A stretch of DNA of 33,858 bases from Acidobacteriota bacterium (GTDB lineage: Bacteria > Acidobacteriota > Vicinamibacteria > Marinacidobacterales > SMYC01): contig SMYC01000116.1 of the NCBI GenBank assembly GCA_004356105.1, positions 1-33,858 of the forward strand, given 5' to 3'. Position 1 is the stretch's first letter. Each line of letters opens with the position of its first letter. The position numbers and the translations under genes were made by a program. Below the pieces are notes generated by a model that saw only the letters and a list, made by a program, of their open reading frames with translations, had not been told where the DNA came from and ran no database searches. Below are positions 1-9,910 of the stretch, in pieces.

Positions 1-2
1 AC

Positions 3-380
3 GACAAGCCGCTCCAGCGTATCGAGATTCTGAAAGCGGAAGTCGTCTCGGACAAGGAGGCGCTGTCGCATATGTATATCGCGGGGCCGAAGCCGCTTTC
101 CAAAAAGTCAGATCCGCTCGCGTCCCAGAGAACCCGGCGTTTTTTTCTAGGCGCTATCGCCCTCATGATGGGACTCGCGCTAGTGAGCTTCGTCCTCGGC
201 TCCAAGGTCTCACCCAAAGTCCACGCCTCGCTCAGCCTACTGGTCGTCCTCGTCGGAGGGTTTGGGCTCTTTGTCTACTTCGCGCCACTTTCGAAGCCGA
301 ACCATCTGCACGGCCTTGCGATTTTAGGGGCTCTTCTGGGGATGCTGAAGCTGATGGGGAAGTTCGAGCACCCCAGTTGA
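3..380 (+). CDS. C-terminal part of an unknown membrane protein (5' end outside window)
   Basis: I do not recognise this protein. The frame is open from the first full codon of the window. The 23 codons before the first ATG (72-74) have mostly G or C in third position, so I read the gene as running in from the left. An alternative is a complete 102-residue protein starting at 72, because AAGGAGG at 54-60 lies 11 bases before that ATG. The product has a short charged N-terminal stretch, then a basic RTRR patch followed by two or three hydrophobic segments (FFLGAIALMMGLALVSFVLG, LSLLVVLVGGFGLFVYF, LAILGALLGMLKLMG). This suggests an inner-membrane protein with its N-terminal part in the cytoplasm. 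It ends 12 bases from the end of the convergent atpC, with no terminator hairpin between them. Confidence 0.6.
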   Translation, partial: DKPLQRIEILKAEVVSDKEALSHMYIAGPKPLSKKSDPLASQRTRRFFLGAIALMMGLALVSFVLGSKVSPKVHASLSLLVVLVGGFGLFVYFAPLSKPNHLHGLAILGALLGMLKLMGKFEHPS

Positions 381-392
381 GCCGGTGCGCCC

Positions 393-827
393 CTAGCTCT
401 GCTTTTTCTGGGAGTGCTGCGCCGCTTCGAGACGACTCTCTGCGCGATCGTAAGCTTCACGAGCGGCACGGGCGTCGTCCACGTCAGAGGCCGTTCCGAA
501 TTGCTTTAGACGCTCTTCGGCACGTTTCTTAGCGGATTCTGCCCGCTGCAAGTCGATATCTTCTGCCACTTCGGCGGTCTCGACGAGCACCGTGACTTTG
601 TTCGGCAGGACTTCCGCGAAGCCCCAGTGCACGGCGACGAAATGATCCGCCGAGCCCGTGCGGTAGCGAAGCTCGCCCGCGCGAAGTTGGCTCATGAACG
701 GGCGGTGACCCGGGAGCACGCCGAAATAGCCGAGGATGCCGGGAGCTTCGACTTCGTCGACATCCTCGCGCATGACGACGCCCGCGGGCGTCACGATCTC
801 GAGCTCGATACGGGATGAGTCTGCCAT
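393..827 (-). CDS. atpC: F1 ATP synthase epsilon subunit
   Basis: AtpC is the epsilon subunit of the F1 central stalk. It couples rotation to catalysis and can inhibit ATP hydrolysis. The 144-residue length is normal for the family. The N-terminal beta-sandwich is clear: IELEIVTPAGVV near the start, then the conserved GILGYFGVLPGHRPFM segment (residues about 30-45), where GxxGxLPGHxP is the family signature. The C-terminal part from about residue 90 is charged and helical (AEDIDLQRAESAKKRAEERL), matching the regulatory two-helix domain. It is the last gene of the atp operon and starts 3 bases after the atpD stop, so translation is probably coupled. ATG start. Confidence 0.97.
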   Translation of the reverse strand: MADSSRIELEIVTPAGVVMREDVDEVEAPGILGYFGVLPGHRPFMSQLRAGELRYRTGSADHFVAVHWGFAEVLPNKVTVLVETAEVAEDIDLQRAESAKKRAEERLKQFGTASDVDDARAAREAYDRAESRLEAAQHSQKKQS

Positions 828-830
828 GAG

Positions 831-2419
<1,589 letters not shown>

Positions 2420-3289
2420 CTAAGTAATCGCCTCGGCGCCCGAGACGATCTCCAAGATCTCTCTTGTAATCGTCGTTTGCCGCACTTTGTTCATCGTGAG
2501 CGTAAGCTGTTCGATGAGCTCGGAGGCGTTCTTGCTCGCGTTGTCCATGGCAGTCATGCGCGCAGCGTGCTCGGCCGCCGCGGATTCGAGAAGGGCGTGC
2601 CACACCTGATATTCGACGTGGCGCGGGATCACCGCGTCATAGATTTCGGCCGCGGTGGGCTCGTAGATATAGTCGAGCTCTTCCTCGGGTTTTTCGAATT
2701 CGAGCTTTTCGATCGGCAAGAGTCTCTCGACGACGACATCCTGCTGCATGACGTTCTTGAACTCGTTGTAGATCAGGTAGACGGCATCGACGCGCTCTTC
2801 GGATTCCGAGTCGCTATAGCGTTCGATGAGCGGACGCGCGATGCTTCCTGCGGTGTCGTAGGTGAGGTCGCGAAAGATGTCCACGAATTGATGGCGGATG
2901 TTGTATTTGCGACGCTTGAAATAGTCTCGCGTCTTCTTACCGACGACCTGCACGTCGAGCGTCTCGGACTCGACACCGCTGAGAAAGCCTTCCGCCTTCT
3001 TCATGATGTTGGCGTTGAACGAACCGCAGAGTCCCTTGTCGGCACTAATCACGACGACGTCGACATTGGCGGGCTCGCGTTCGCTAAGCAGAGGGTGGGC
3101 GTCCGTGTCCGCGCGTGTAGCCAGGCTGTTGAGCACCTCAAGCATCTTCTTGGCGAAGGGTCTCGCGGAGAGGATGGCTTCTTGCGCGCGACGGAGCTTG
3201 GAGGCGGAGACCATCTTCATAGCTTTAGTGATCTGCTGCGTGTTCTTGACGCTCCGGGTGCGGCGTTTCAGATCGCGAAGGCTCGGCAT
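2420..3289 (-). CDS. atpG: F1 ATP synthase gamma subunit
   Basis: AtpG forms the rotating central shaft inside the alpha3beta3 head. The 289-residue length is normal. The N-terminal helix begins MPSLRDLKRRTRSVKNTQQI and continues with the conserved TKAMKMVSASKLRRAQ segment. The middle SADKGLCGSFNANI motif is the family hallmark. The C-terminal helix carries the second signature: AARMTAMDNASKNASELI, then TLTMNKVRQTTITREILEIV. ATG start with GAGGA about 10 bases upstream, 32 bases after the atpA stop. Confidence 0.98.
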   Translation of the reverse strand: MPSLRDLKRRTRSVKNTQQITKAMKMVSASKLRRAQEAILSARPFAKKMLEVLNSLATRADTDAHPLLSEREPANVDVVVISADKGLCGSFNANIMKKAEGFLSGVESETLDVQVVGKKTRDYFKRRKYNIRHQFVDIFRDLTYDTAGSIARPLIERYSDSESEERVDAVYLIYNEFKNVMQQDVVVERLLPIEKLEFEKPEEELDYIYEPTAAEIYDAVIPRHVEYQVWHALLESAAAEHAARMTAMDNASKNASELIEQLTLTMNKVRQTTITREILEIVSGAEAIT

Positions 3290-3321
3290 CTCGTTCGGTC
3301 CTCAAATATGTGTCGCGCGAG

Positions 3322-4866
<1,545 letters not shown>

Positions 4867-4912
4867 TCAGCTCGAGCCTCTGCTTCACGTGCAGGGCTCG
4901 TGATACGTAAGT

Positions 4913-5470
4913 CTAGAAACTCGCTAATGCTTTCTCTTTGAATCGTTTCAGTTGAGCGGTAACACTCGCATCGTAGACAAGATTGCCGATGCGTATGACG
5001 AGACCGCCGAGGAGCTCGGCATCCGTCTCGTAGGTGAGCTCCATCGTCTTGCCCAGTGCACCGCCCAAGCTCTCGGAGAGGCGTTTTTGCTGGTCCGCCG
5101 TTAGCGGGCGCGCCGAGGTCACTCGGCCGGGTTGGATTCCTTGGTGATCGAGCAGCAGGCGACCGTATTGTTCCGAAACGAGCGGAAGCAGCGACATCCT
5201 CTCGCGCGCGGCAAGAAGGCGCAGCAAATTGAGGGTGCATGACACAAGCGATTGGTTCGCGAGAACACCGTTCACGACGGCGACCCGTTTCTCGGACGTC
5301 ACGGTTGGGCTCGACACCACCTCAGAGAGCTTTTCTTGCGCAGCGAAGAATTCAGAGAGCTCCGTAAGCTCGCCACCCACTTGCTTCGCATCCATCTTCT
5401 TCTCGAGGACGACGTCGAGAAGAGCACGCGCGTAGCGCTCGGCGAGAACCACGCTGCCCCCGGCGGTCAT
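4913..5470 (-). CDS. atpH: F1 ATP synthase delta subunit
   Basis: AtpH (delta, the OSCP homologue) links the top of the F1 head to the b/b' peripheral stalk. The 185-residue length fits the family (about 175-185). The N-terminal six-helix region begins LAERYARALLDVVLEKK, matching the usual A-x-x-YAxALFE pattern. The C-terminal part carries the conserved DAELLGGLVIRIGNLVYDAS segment, where GGx(V/I)xxGxxxxDxS is the family motif. The ATG overlaps the atpF stop by four bases (ATGA, 5467-5470), so translation is likely coupled to atpF. Confidence 0.97.
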   Translation of the reverse strand: MTAGGSVVLAERYARALLDVVLEKKMDAKQVGGELTELSEFFAAQEKLSEVVSSPTVTSEKRVAVVNGVLANQSLVSCTLNLLRLLAARERMSLLPLVSEQYGRLLLDHQGIQPGRVTSARPLTADQQKRLSESLGGALGKTMELTYETDAELLGGLVIRIGNLVYDASVTAQLKRFKEKALASF

Positions 5471-6021
5471 GAACCGCTCTTTCCGAGAATCTCGATGCTG
5501 CGATCGATGAGCCTGTTTTGGTCCTCTTCGGTCATCGCGGCTTCGAGTTTCTTGTGAGCCAGTGAGACCGAGAGCTCGGCCGCACGGGCCAGCAGCTTGC
5601 GCCGCCCGGACTCGACTTCGTTCTCGATCTCTTTGCGCGCGATTTCGCGAATGCGCTCCGCTTCCGCCTCGGCCGCTTTCAAGATGCGGGTACGCTCGAT
5701 CTCCGCGGCGCGCTTGGCCTCTTCTTTGGCCTTTTCGACCTCGTCGTCGAGACTCGCGAGAAGCTCGACCGCGAGCTGGCGTTCTTTTTCACCGCGCTCG
5801 CTCTTTTCTCGGGCGTCCGCCAGCTCGTTGCGGATTTGCTCCGTTCTCGCAACGAGGTAACCCGATAGTGGCCCTCTGAGAGCGAAAAAAAGCAACGTCG
5901 CCACGATGGCAAAGTTCGCGACACGGGGAAGGTTACTGCCTTCGGCGGCGTAGACCGGAGAAACCGCGGTCGCGAGAACAACGAACAGGAATGTCGCGGT
6001 CGTTTTGTGACGCGCGGTCAT
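5467..6021 (-). CDS. atpF: F0 ATP synthase subunit b (with N-terminal signal-like segment)
   Basis: Subunit b of the F0 peripheral stalk. It starts with a basic, hydrophobic segment (TTATFLFVVLATAVSPVYAA, residues about 7-26) that resembles a cleavable signal peptide ending AxA. The true membrane anchor follows (VANFAIVATLLFFALRGPL). Residues about 60-140 are a long charged helix rich in E, K, A and R (EKSERGEKERQLAVELL and onward), the coiled-coil stalk. Length is 184 residues. Its ATG overlaps the atpF' stop by 4 bases (6018-6021) and its own stop overlaps atpH. The preceding b-like gene makes a heterodimeric b/b' stalk likely. Genes for the a and c subunits (atpB, atpE) are not in this window. 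Confidence 0.93.
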   Translation of the reverse strand: MTARHKTTATFLFVVLATAVSPVYAAEGSNLPRVANFAIVATLLFFALRGPLSGYLVARTEQIRNELADAREKSERGEKERQLAVELLASLDDEVEKAKEEAKRAAEIERTRILKAAEAEAERIREIARKEIENEVESGRRKLLARAAELSVSLAHKKLEAAMTEEDQNRLIDRSIEILGKSGS

Positions 6022-6446
6022 TCTAGTTCTCGGCCGAGGATTTTACTGGCGATCTGGGAAGCCAATAGGTGAGCGTCGCGATCGAGGGAGAGAATGGCCT
6101 TGTCGGTCTCGTCGGAGAGCCGTTGCCGAGCTTCGACGATCTGCTTCCGAGTGGCGCCGCGCTGTTCATCCAAAGAAATCTTGACCTTGCCCTGAGCTCC
6201 CGAGCGGGCCTCGTCGAGCCACTGATAGCCGTCGTTGCGGGCCATTTGTACCGCGGCGGCGACATCGGCGCGCGCTTCGCCAATCGTCTTTTGCGCGTCG
6301 TCCCAGGCACTTGCGGCACGGTCAATGCTCGCCTGTCGCGTCTCCATCGCCTGCGCTAGCGGTTCGAAGAAGAAATTCTTCAAAACGAACACGAGCGCAA
6401 ACACGAGCGCGCAAATAATGAGGGCTGTTACGTCGACGGATATCAA
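6018..6446 (-). CDS. atpF': F0 ATP synthase subunit b'
   Basis: This is the second b-type subunit and probable partner of atpF in the peripheral stalk. It has one N-terminal membrane helix (VTALIICALVFALVFVLKNFFF, about residues 6-27), then FEPLAQAMETRQASIDRA, the usual b/b' juxtamembrane motif, then a charged helical stalk to the C terminus. The 142-residue length suits b'. The start is TTG at 6444-6446, preceded by AGGGA at a good distance, and I find no ATG or GTG better placed. It is the first gene of the atp operon, directly downstream of a strong promoter, and its start codon lies in the arm of a leader hairpin (6445-6485). Confidence 0.9.
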   Translation of the reverse strand: MISVDVTALIICALVFALVFVLKNFFFEPLAQAMETRQASIDRAASAWDDAQKTIGEARADVAAAVQMARNDGYQWLDEARSGAQGKVKISLDEQRGATRKQIVEARQRLSDETDKAILSLDRDAHLLASQIASKILGRELE

Positions 6447-6485
6447 GCTCTGTCCCTGATTGGCGAAAACGCCCGCACAGAGCTT
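6445..6485 (-). promoter_or_regulatory. atp operon 5' leader hairpin covering the start codon
   Basis: A 9-bp perfect inverted repeat (AAGCTCTGT 6445-6453 with ACAGAGCTT 6477-6485) encloses a second perfect stem-loop, GGCG-AAAA-CGCC (6462-6473, TTTT loop in the mRNA). Read on the minus strand, the first arm begins close to the predicted transcription start (about 6482). The second arm takes in the bases just after the AGGGA ribosome site and the first two bases of the atpF' TTG start. The folded leader could therefore limit ribosome access, or protect the 5' end. The structure is seen in the sequence; the regulatory role is inferred. Confidence 0.65.
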
Positions 6486-6488
6486 TTA

Positions 6489-6517
6489 ACTATAACAACG
6501 GTTTTGAAGATCGTCAA
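6489..6517 (-). promoter_or_regulatory. sigma70-type promoter of the atp operon
   Basis: On the minus strand a -35 box TTGACG (6517-6512) and a -10 box TATAGT (6494-6489) are separated by exactly 17 bases. Both boxes match the consensus at five of six positions. Transcription would begin near 6482, giving a leader of about 36 bases before the atpF' start. This separates the atp operon from the upstream par/bactofilin genes. Confidence 0.75.
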
Positions 6518-6559
6518 CGGCGCCCCAACCAAATCGTCCTCATATTTAGCGTAAATTCA

Positions 6560-6970
6560 CTAAATGGACGATGTTATTATTTTCATGGTGTCGTTTGTGG
6601 ACACATCACGAGGGTCGCCGATTTTCGACATCGTGCACTGCCCGTCGAATCGGGCACCTTCGTGCACGACGAGAGATTCGCACTCAATCGCGCATTCCGC
6701 GCGCGCGGTGGGCTGAAGCTCGACGCGTTCGCTGGCCTTCACCCGACCCCGGAGCCGACCAGCGACCGTAACGATCGCAACCTGGATCTCGGCATCGACA
6801 TCGGCAGATTCGCCGATGATGAGACGGTGGCCGGAGCGGACGGCGCCCTGGAACTTGCCGTCGATGCGCAGCGTGTCGTGAAACGAGACCTCGCCCTGGA
6901 ATGACGTGGCTTCGCTCAAAAAGCCCTCGAGATCTCCGCTCGCTTGGTTTTTTTGCTTCACTTGGTCCAA
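6560..6970 (-). CDS. Bactofilin family cytoskeletal protein
   Basis: Bactofilins polymerise into filaments through a short right-handed beta-helix and act in cell shape, polarity or chromosome organisation. The 136-residue product shows the family pattern: a flexible N terminus, then SFQGEVSFHDTLRIDGKFQG (about residues 23-42), repeats of the type GxxxGxVxA and the SADVDAEI and RGRVKASERVEL turns, and a short polar tail. Start choice is uncertain. The TTG at 6968-6970 gives the longest form but lies almost on top of the AAAGGGG ribosome site, while a GTG three codons later (6959-6961) has better spacing. It lies directly after parB, and bactofilins in some bacteria cooperate with the ParAB system, so a link to chromosome segregation is plausible. 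Confidence 0.88.
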   Translation of the reverse strand: MDQVKQKNQASGDLEGFLSEATSFQGEVSFHDTLRIDGKFQGAVRSGHRLIIGESADVDAEIQVAIVTVAGRLRGRVKASERVELQPTARAECAIECESLVVHEGARFDGQCTMSKIGDPRDVSTNDTMKIITSSI

Positions 6971-7001
6971 ACCCCTTTCATTGGCGTGGCGCGCCGTTGC
7001 C

Positions 7002-7892
7002 CTACGGGTTCCGGTTTACGACTTCTTTCTTTTTAGCCGCGCGGGCTCCGCTCACCACGGCTTGATAGATACGGTGTAGCTCGTTCTCGGAATGAAAGTC
7101 GATCTCAACGCGGCCCTTCGCGCCTTTCGCACCTTGGCGGCGAATGCGCACGGCTGTTCCCAGCGCTTGCTCCATTTGTTGCGAGGCTTCTCGCGTATTG
7201 GGGTCGGCCTGCTCTTGGCGCTTGGTCGAAGGTGGCTTTGAGGCGGCTTTGACCCGACGCTCTACCTCGCGAACGCTCAGCCCCTTCGCCACGATACCTT
7301 CGGCGATTTCCGTCTGTATTTCCGCACTGGCAAGCGCCAAGAGCGGTCGCGCATGGCCCGGCGAGAGCTTCCGTTCCTCGATGAGCTGGCGTACGCGGCG
7401 CGGCAGCCGGAGAAGTCGCAGCAAGTTGGCGACGGTGGAACGATCCTTACCGACACTCTCGGCGACGCGCTCTTGAGAGTAGCCGAGCTCGCCGACAAGG
7501 CGACGATAGGCCCCGGCCTCTTCCATGGGATTCAACTGCTCGCGCTGGAGGTTCTCGACGAGCGCGATCTCGAGCACTTGCCGATCGTCGACATCGCGTA
7601 CGATCACGGGAACGCTCTTCAAGCCGGCTCGTTGTGCCGCCCGCCAACGGCGCTCCCCTGCGACGATTTGAAACCGGGACCCAACGCGCCTCGCAACGAT
7701 GGGTTGAACGATTCCGTACTCCATCATGGACTGGGCAAGCTCACCTAGCTTGGTTTCGTCCATGTTCTGACGGGGTTGATCCGGGTTGGGGTCGATGCGT
7801 TCCGGGTCGACGTCGAGAAGCTCGGTCCCGCCTTTTGCGGGCTCGTCCGGTAGTAGCGCCGCGAGGCCCTTACCGAGGGCTTTTCTCTTCAT
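7002..7892 (-). CDS. parB: Chromosome partitioning protein ParB
   Basis: ParB is a CTP-binding clamp that loads at parS and spreads on the chromosome near the origin. The 296-residue protein starts [14 protein letters not shown], the ParA-stimulating N terminus. It then shows the N-domain with IDPNPDQPR (box I), [11 protein letters not shown] (box II, the CTP/phosphate-binding GERRxRA motif) and [14 protein letters not shown]. The helix-turn-helix parS-reading region is [20 protein letters not shown]. The basic linker about residues 210-230 precedes the C-terminal dimerisation domain. It overlaps parA by 23 bases, so the two are co-translated. A perfect parS lies less than 1 kb upstream. Confidence 0.98.
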   Translation of the reverse strand: MKRKALGKGLAALLPDEPAKGGTELLDVDPERIDPNPDQPRQNMDETKLGELAQSMMEYGIVQPIVARRVGSRFQIVAGERRWRAAQRAGLKSVPVIVRDVDDRQVLEIALVENLQREQLNPMEEAGAYRRLVGELGYSQERVAESVGKDRSTVANLLRLLRLPRRVRQLIEERKLSPGHARPLLALASAEIQTEIAEGIVAKGLSVREVERRVKAASKPPSTKRQEQADPNTREASQQMEQALGTAVRIRRQGAKGAKGRVEIDFHSENELHRIYQAVVSGARAAKKKEVVNRNP

Positions 7893-8649
7893 GACGCAGA
7901 AGCTCCTTGGTCAGATCGAGATACGCCTCTGCGCCCTTCGATCGAATGTCGTAAAGCAGAATCGGCTTACCGAACGACGGCGCCTCTGCGAGGCGCACAT
8001 TTCGTGGAACGACGCTATCGAAAACGGCCTGCGGAAAGGCCGCGCGCACGTCTTCCATAACTTGCGCCGTGAGGTTCGTTCGCCCATCGACCATCGTGAA
8101 AACGATGCCCAGAACGGTAAGTTGGGGGTTGAAGCTCGCACGGACCCGGCTTACGGTAGTCATGAGCTCGCTGACACCGGCGAGCGCAAAAAACTCACAC
8201 TGCAGCGGGACGAGAACGGCGTCCGCGGCGACGAGCGCGTTAACCGTGAGAAGGCCAAGTGAGGGTGGGCAATCGATGAAGATGAAATCAAACGACGCGG
8301 CGATGGGAGCAAGAAGCTCGCGGAGGCGGTATTCGCGTCGAGGTTGGTCAACGAGCTCGAGCTCTGCGCCCGTCAAGCTACGCTCCGAGGGAAGCACTTT
8401 GAGTTTTTCGAGCTCGGTGTCGAGAATCAACCCCTCGGCGGAAACGCCATCGATGATCCCCCGGTAAATGGTCTGCCCGTCGAGACGGTCCGTGTCGATA
8501 CCGAGCCCGCTCGTCAGGTTGGCTTGAGGGTCCATATCGACGACAAGCGCGCGTCTCTCCGCCGCGGCGACGGAGGCACTAATGTTAATCGCCGTCGTCG
8601 TTTTGCCGACCCCGCCCTTCTGATTGGCGATAGCAATGATACGCGGCAT
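7870..8649 (-). CDS. parA: Chromosome partitioning ATPase ParA (Soj)
   Basis: ParA is a deviant Walker-type ATPase that binds DNA as an ATP dimer and is released by ParB, driving origin segregation. The deviant Walker A motif KGGVGKTTT starts at residue 11. The Walker A' and B regions are VVDMDPQANLT and FDFIFIDCPPSLGLLT, and the switch LVPLQCEFFALAGVSEL follows. At 259 residues it is the short chromosomal type without an N-terminal HTH. The ATG has no strong ribosome site immediately upstream; a GAGGGAG lies too far away, so coupling or an undetected start is possible. The 75-base gap before it, up to rsmG, ends in the parS site. Confidence 0.98.
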   Translation of the reverse strand: MPRIIAIANQKGGVGKTTTAINISASVAAAERRALVVDMDPQANLTSGLGIDTDRLDGQTIYRGIIDGVSAEGLILDTELEKLKVLPSERSLTGAELELVDQPRREYRLRELLAPIAASFDFIFIDCPPSLGLLTVNALVAADAVLVPLQCEFFALAGVSELMTTVSRVRASFNPQLTVLGIVFTMVDGRTNLTAQVMEDVRAAFPQAVFDSVVPRNVRLAEAPSFGKPILLYDIRSKGAEAYLDLTKELLRHEEKSPR

Positions 8650-8720
8650 AGCTTGGGTAGCGAGTGTCTCCCTCGGTGTTAGCGGGCACTGAGCATAGCA
8701 TAGCTGGCTCGGACGGCCGG

Positions 8721-8736
8721 TGTTTCACGTGAAACA
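8721..8736. promoter_or_regulatory. parS: parS centromere site
   Basis: The sequence TGTTTCACGTGAAACA is a perfect 16-bp palindrome identical to the consensus bacterial parS bound by ParB/Spo0J. It lies about 70 bases upstream of parA and overlaps the last codons and stop of rsmG: read on the minus strand, TGT TTC ACG TGA encodes Cys-Phe-Thr-stop. I found no second full match in the window; the nearest lookalikes share only the central core. Confidence 0.97.
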
Positions 8737-9333
8737 ATTGGGGCTGAAAGGGGGGCCGGGGCGCTTCTCGGTTACTAGCAGCCAGCCTGTTACTGTTAGG
8801 GTCGGGTTCGTTTCTAACAGGGGGCGCGGTAGGTGCACGTTCAGCTCTTCGTATAGCGTGAGGTCGCTGCGAGCTGATTCTAGGCGCTTTTCGGCACCGA
8901 ACCACAGGAATCGGCCGCCCGCGCTCAGCGAGGAAACAATCCTGCTTCGGGTCTTCGACTCCAGTTTGACCGCTCGGCAGGTTACCAGGTTTATACTTTT
9001 AAGGGACTCCATCGCTTCGTAGCGCCCTCTATGGACGCGGACCCTCTCGAGCCCGAGTGTTCTCACTGCCTCCTCGAGAAAAATGGCTTTCCTGCCATTC
9101 GCCTCCACGAGGACCCATTCGAGCCTCGGTCGCGCGATGGCCATCGGGAGCGCCGGGCTTCCACCCCCGGAACCGATGTCGATGGCCAGGCCACGTTCCG
9201 GCACCCCATCGACCGCCGCCAGCGGTTCAGCAAAATAGCGGCGGATGCGCTCCTCGCCGCTACGAAAGCTGGTGAGTCCGGCAGCGCGGTCGAACGTTGT
9301 GACCAGAGCGTCCAGCATCTCTAGACGCGACAA
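8725..9333 (-). CDS. rsmG: 16S rRNA (guanine527-N7)-methyltransferase RsmG (GidB)
   Basis: RsmG methylates G527 of 16S rRNA using S-adenosylmethionine. The SAM-binding motif I is LAIDIGSGGGSPALPMAIAR (family VGTGAGLPG type), followed by WVLVEANGRKAIFLEEAVR. The catalytic-face VTCRAVK resembles the usual SRA motif. Start is the problem. The TTG at 9331-9333 or the ATG at 9316-9318 gives an N terminus about 20 residues shorter than usual. In-frame codons upstream back to about 9414 read like RsmG helix 1 (EKQITEALGRAPP) but contain no ATG, GTG or TTG. CTG at 9412-9414, 13 bases after jag, is the only near-cognate NTG option. The stop codon is inside parS. Confidence 0.9.
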   Translation of the reverse strand: MSRLEMLDALVTTFDRAAGLTSFRSGEERIRRYFAEPLAAVDGVPERGLAIDIGSGGGSPALPMAIARPRLEWVLVEANGRKAIFLEEAVRTLGLERVRVHRGRYEAMESLKSINLVTCRAVKLESKTRSRIVSSLSAGGRFLWFGAEKRLESARSDLTLYEELNVHLPRPLLETNPTLTVTGWLLVTEKRPGPPFSPNCFT

Positions 9334-9427
9334 TGCCTCGGCGCCGACCGGCGGTGCTCGGCCGAGAGCCTCGGTGATTTGTTTCTCGAATGACGAGGGG
9401 GTAACAGGCGTCAGGATAGGCTCGCGT

Positions 9428-9904
9428 CTAGTCGTCGTCCGGAAAGATGACGACGCGCTTCATGACGCCCTCGCCCTCGCTCTCGGTCGAGACGCCCTCG
9501 ATTTCAGCGACCGCAAGGTGAACAACGCGCCGCTCGTACGGGATCAGCCGAGACAGCTCTTCTTCCTCGCCGGTCTGTTTCACGCGCTCCGAAACGCGCG
9601 CGGCGATTTCCTGGAGCTCGAGCTCCTTGCGTGCCCGGTAGCCGTCGCAGTCGACCACGAGGCGCCGGTCGTCGAGATCACGACCGAAAATACGATTGGC
9701 AAGATACTGAAACACGTCGAGGATCTCAGCCCCGTTTCCGATCATCAGCTCTCGGTCGTCGCCGGAGAGAACGATCCGAATCACCTCCGGATCCGATTCC
9801 ACCACATCCACCCCAAGCTCCCAGTCGAGGTGCTCGACCATCTGTTCCATGAACTCTCGGACTTCACCCGCGAGAGAATCTATTTCAGAGGCTTCTTCCG
9901 ACAC
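9428..9904 (-). CDS. jag: Jag/KhpB RNA-binding protein (KH and R3H domains)
   Basis: Jag (KhpB) is a small RNA-binding protein linked in other bacteria to cell elongation and division. It is conserved next to yidC in many bacteria. The 158-residue product has a KH-like core from about residue 20 to 90, with the GxxGxxL-like turn reading IGNGAEILDVFQYLANRI. An R3H-type segment follows, IPYERRVVHLAVAEIEGVST, with the basic arginine pair and histidine. It lacks a full-length N-terminal Jag_N domain. The GTG start (9902-9904) sits 6 bases after the yidC stop, with GGAG inside the end of yidC. Confidence 0.93.
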   Translation of the reverse strand: MSEEASEIDSLAGEVREFMEQMVEHLDWELGVDVVESDPEVIRIVLSGDDRELMIGNGAEILDVFQYLANRIFGRDLDDRRLVVDCDGYRARKELELQEIAARVSERVKQTGEEEELSRLIPYERRVVHLAVAEIEGVSTESEGEGVMKRVVIFPDDD

Positions 9905-9910
9905 GGGTTC

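Noticed and set aside
4880-4900. TTCACGTG core in the atpH-atpA gap, possible second parS.
   Set aside because: Only about 11 of 16 positions match and the palindrome is broken on the right side.
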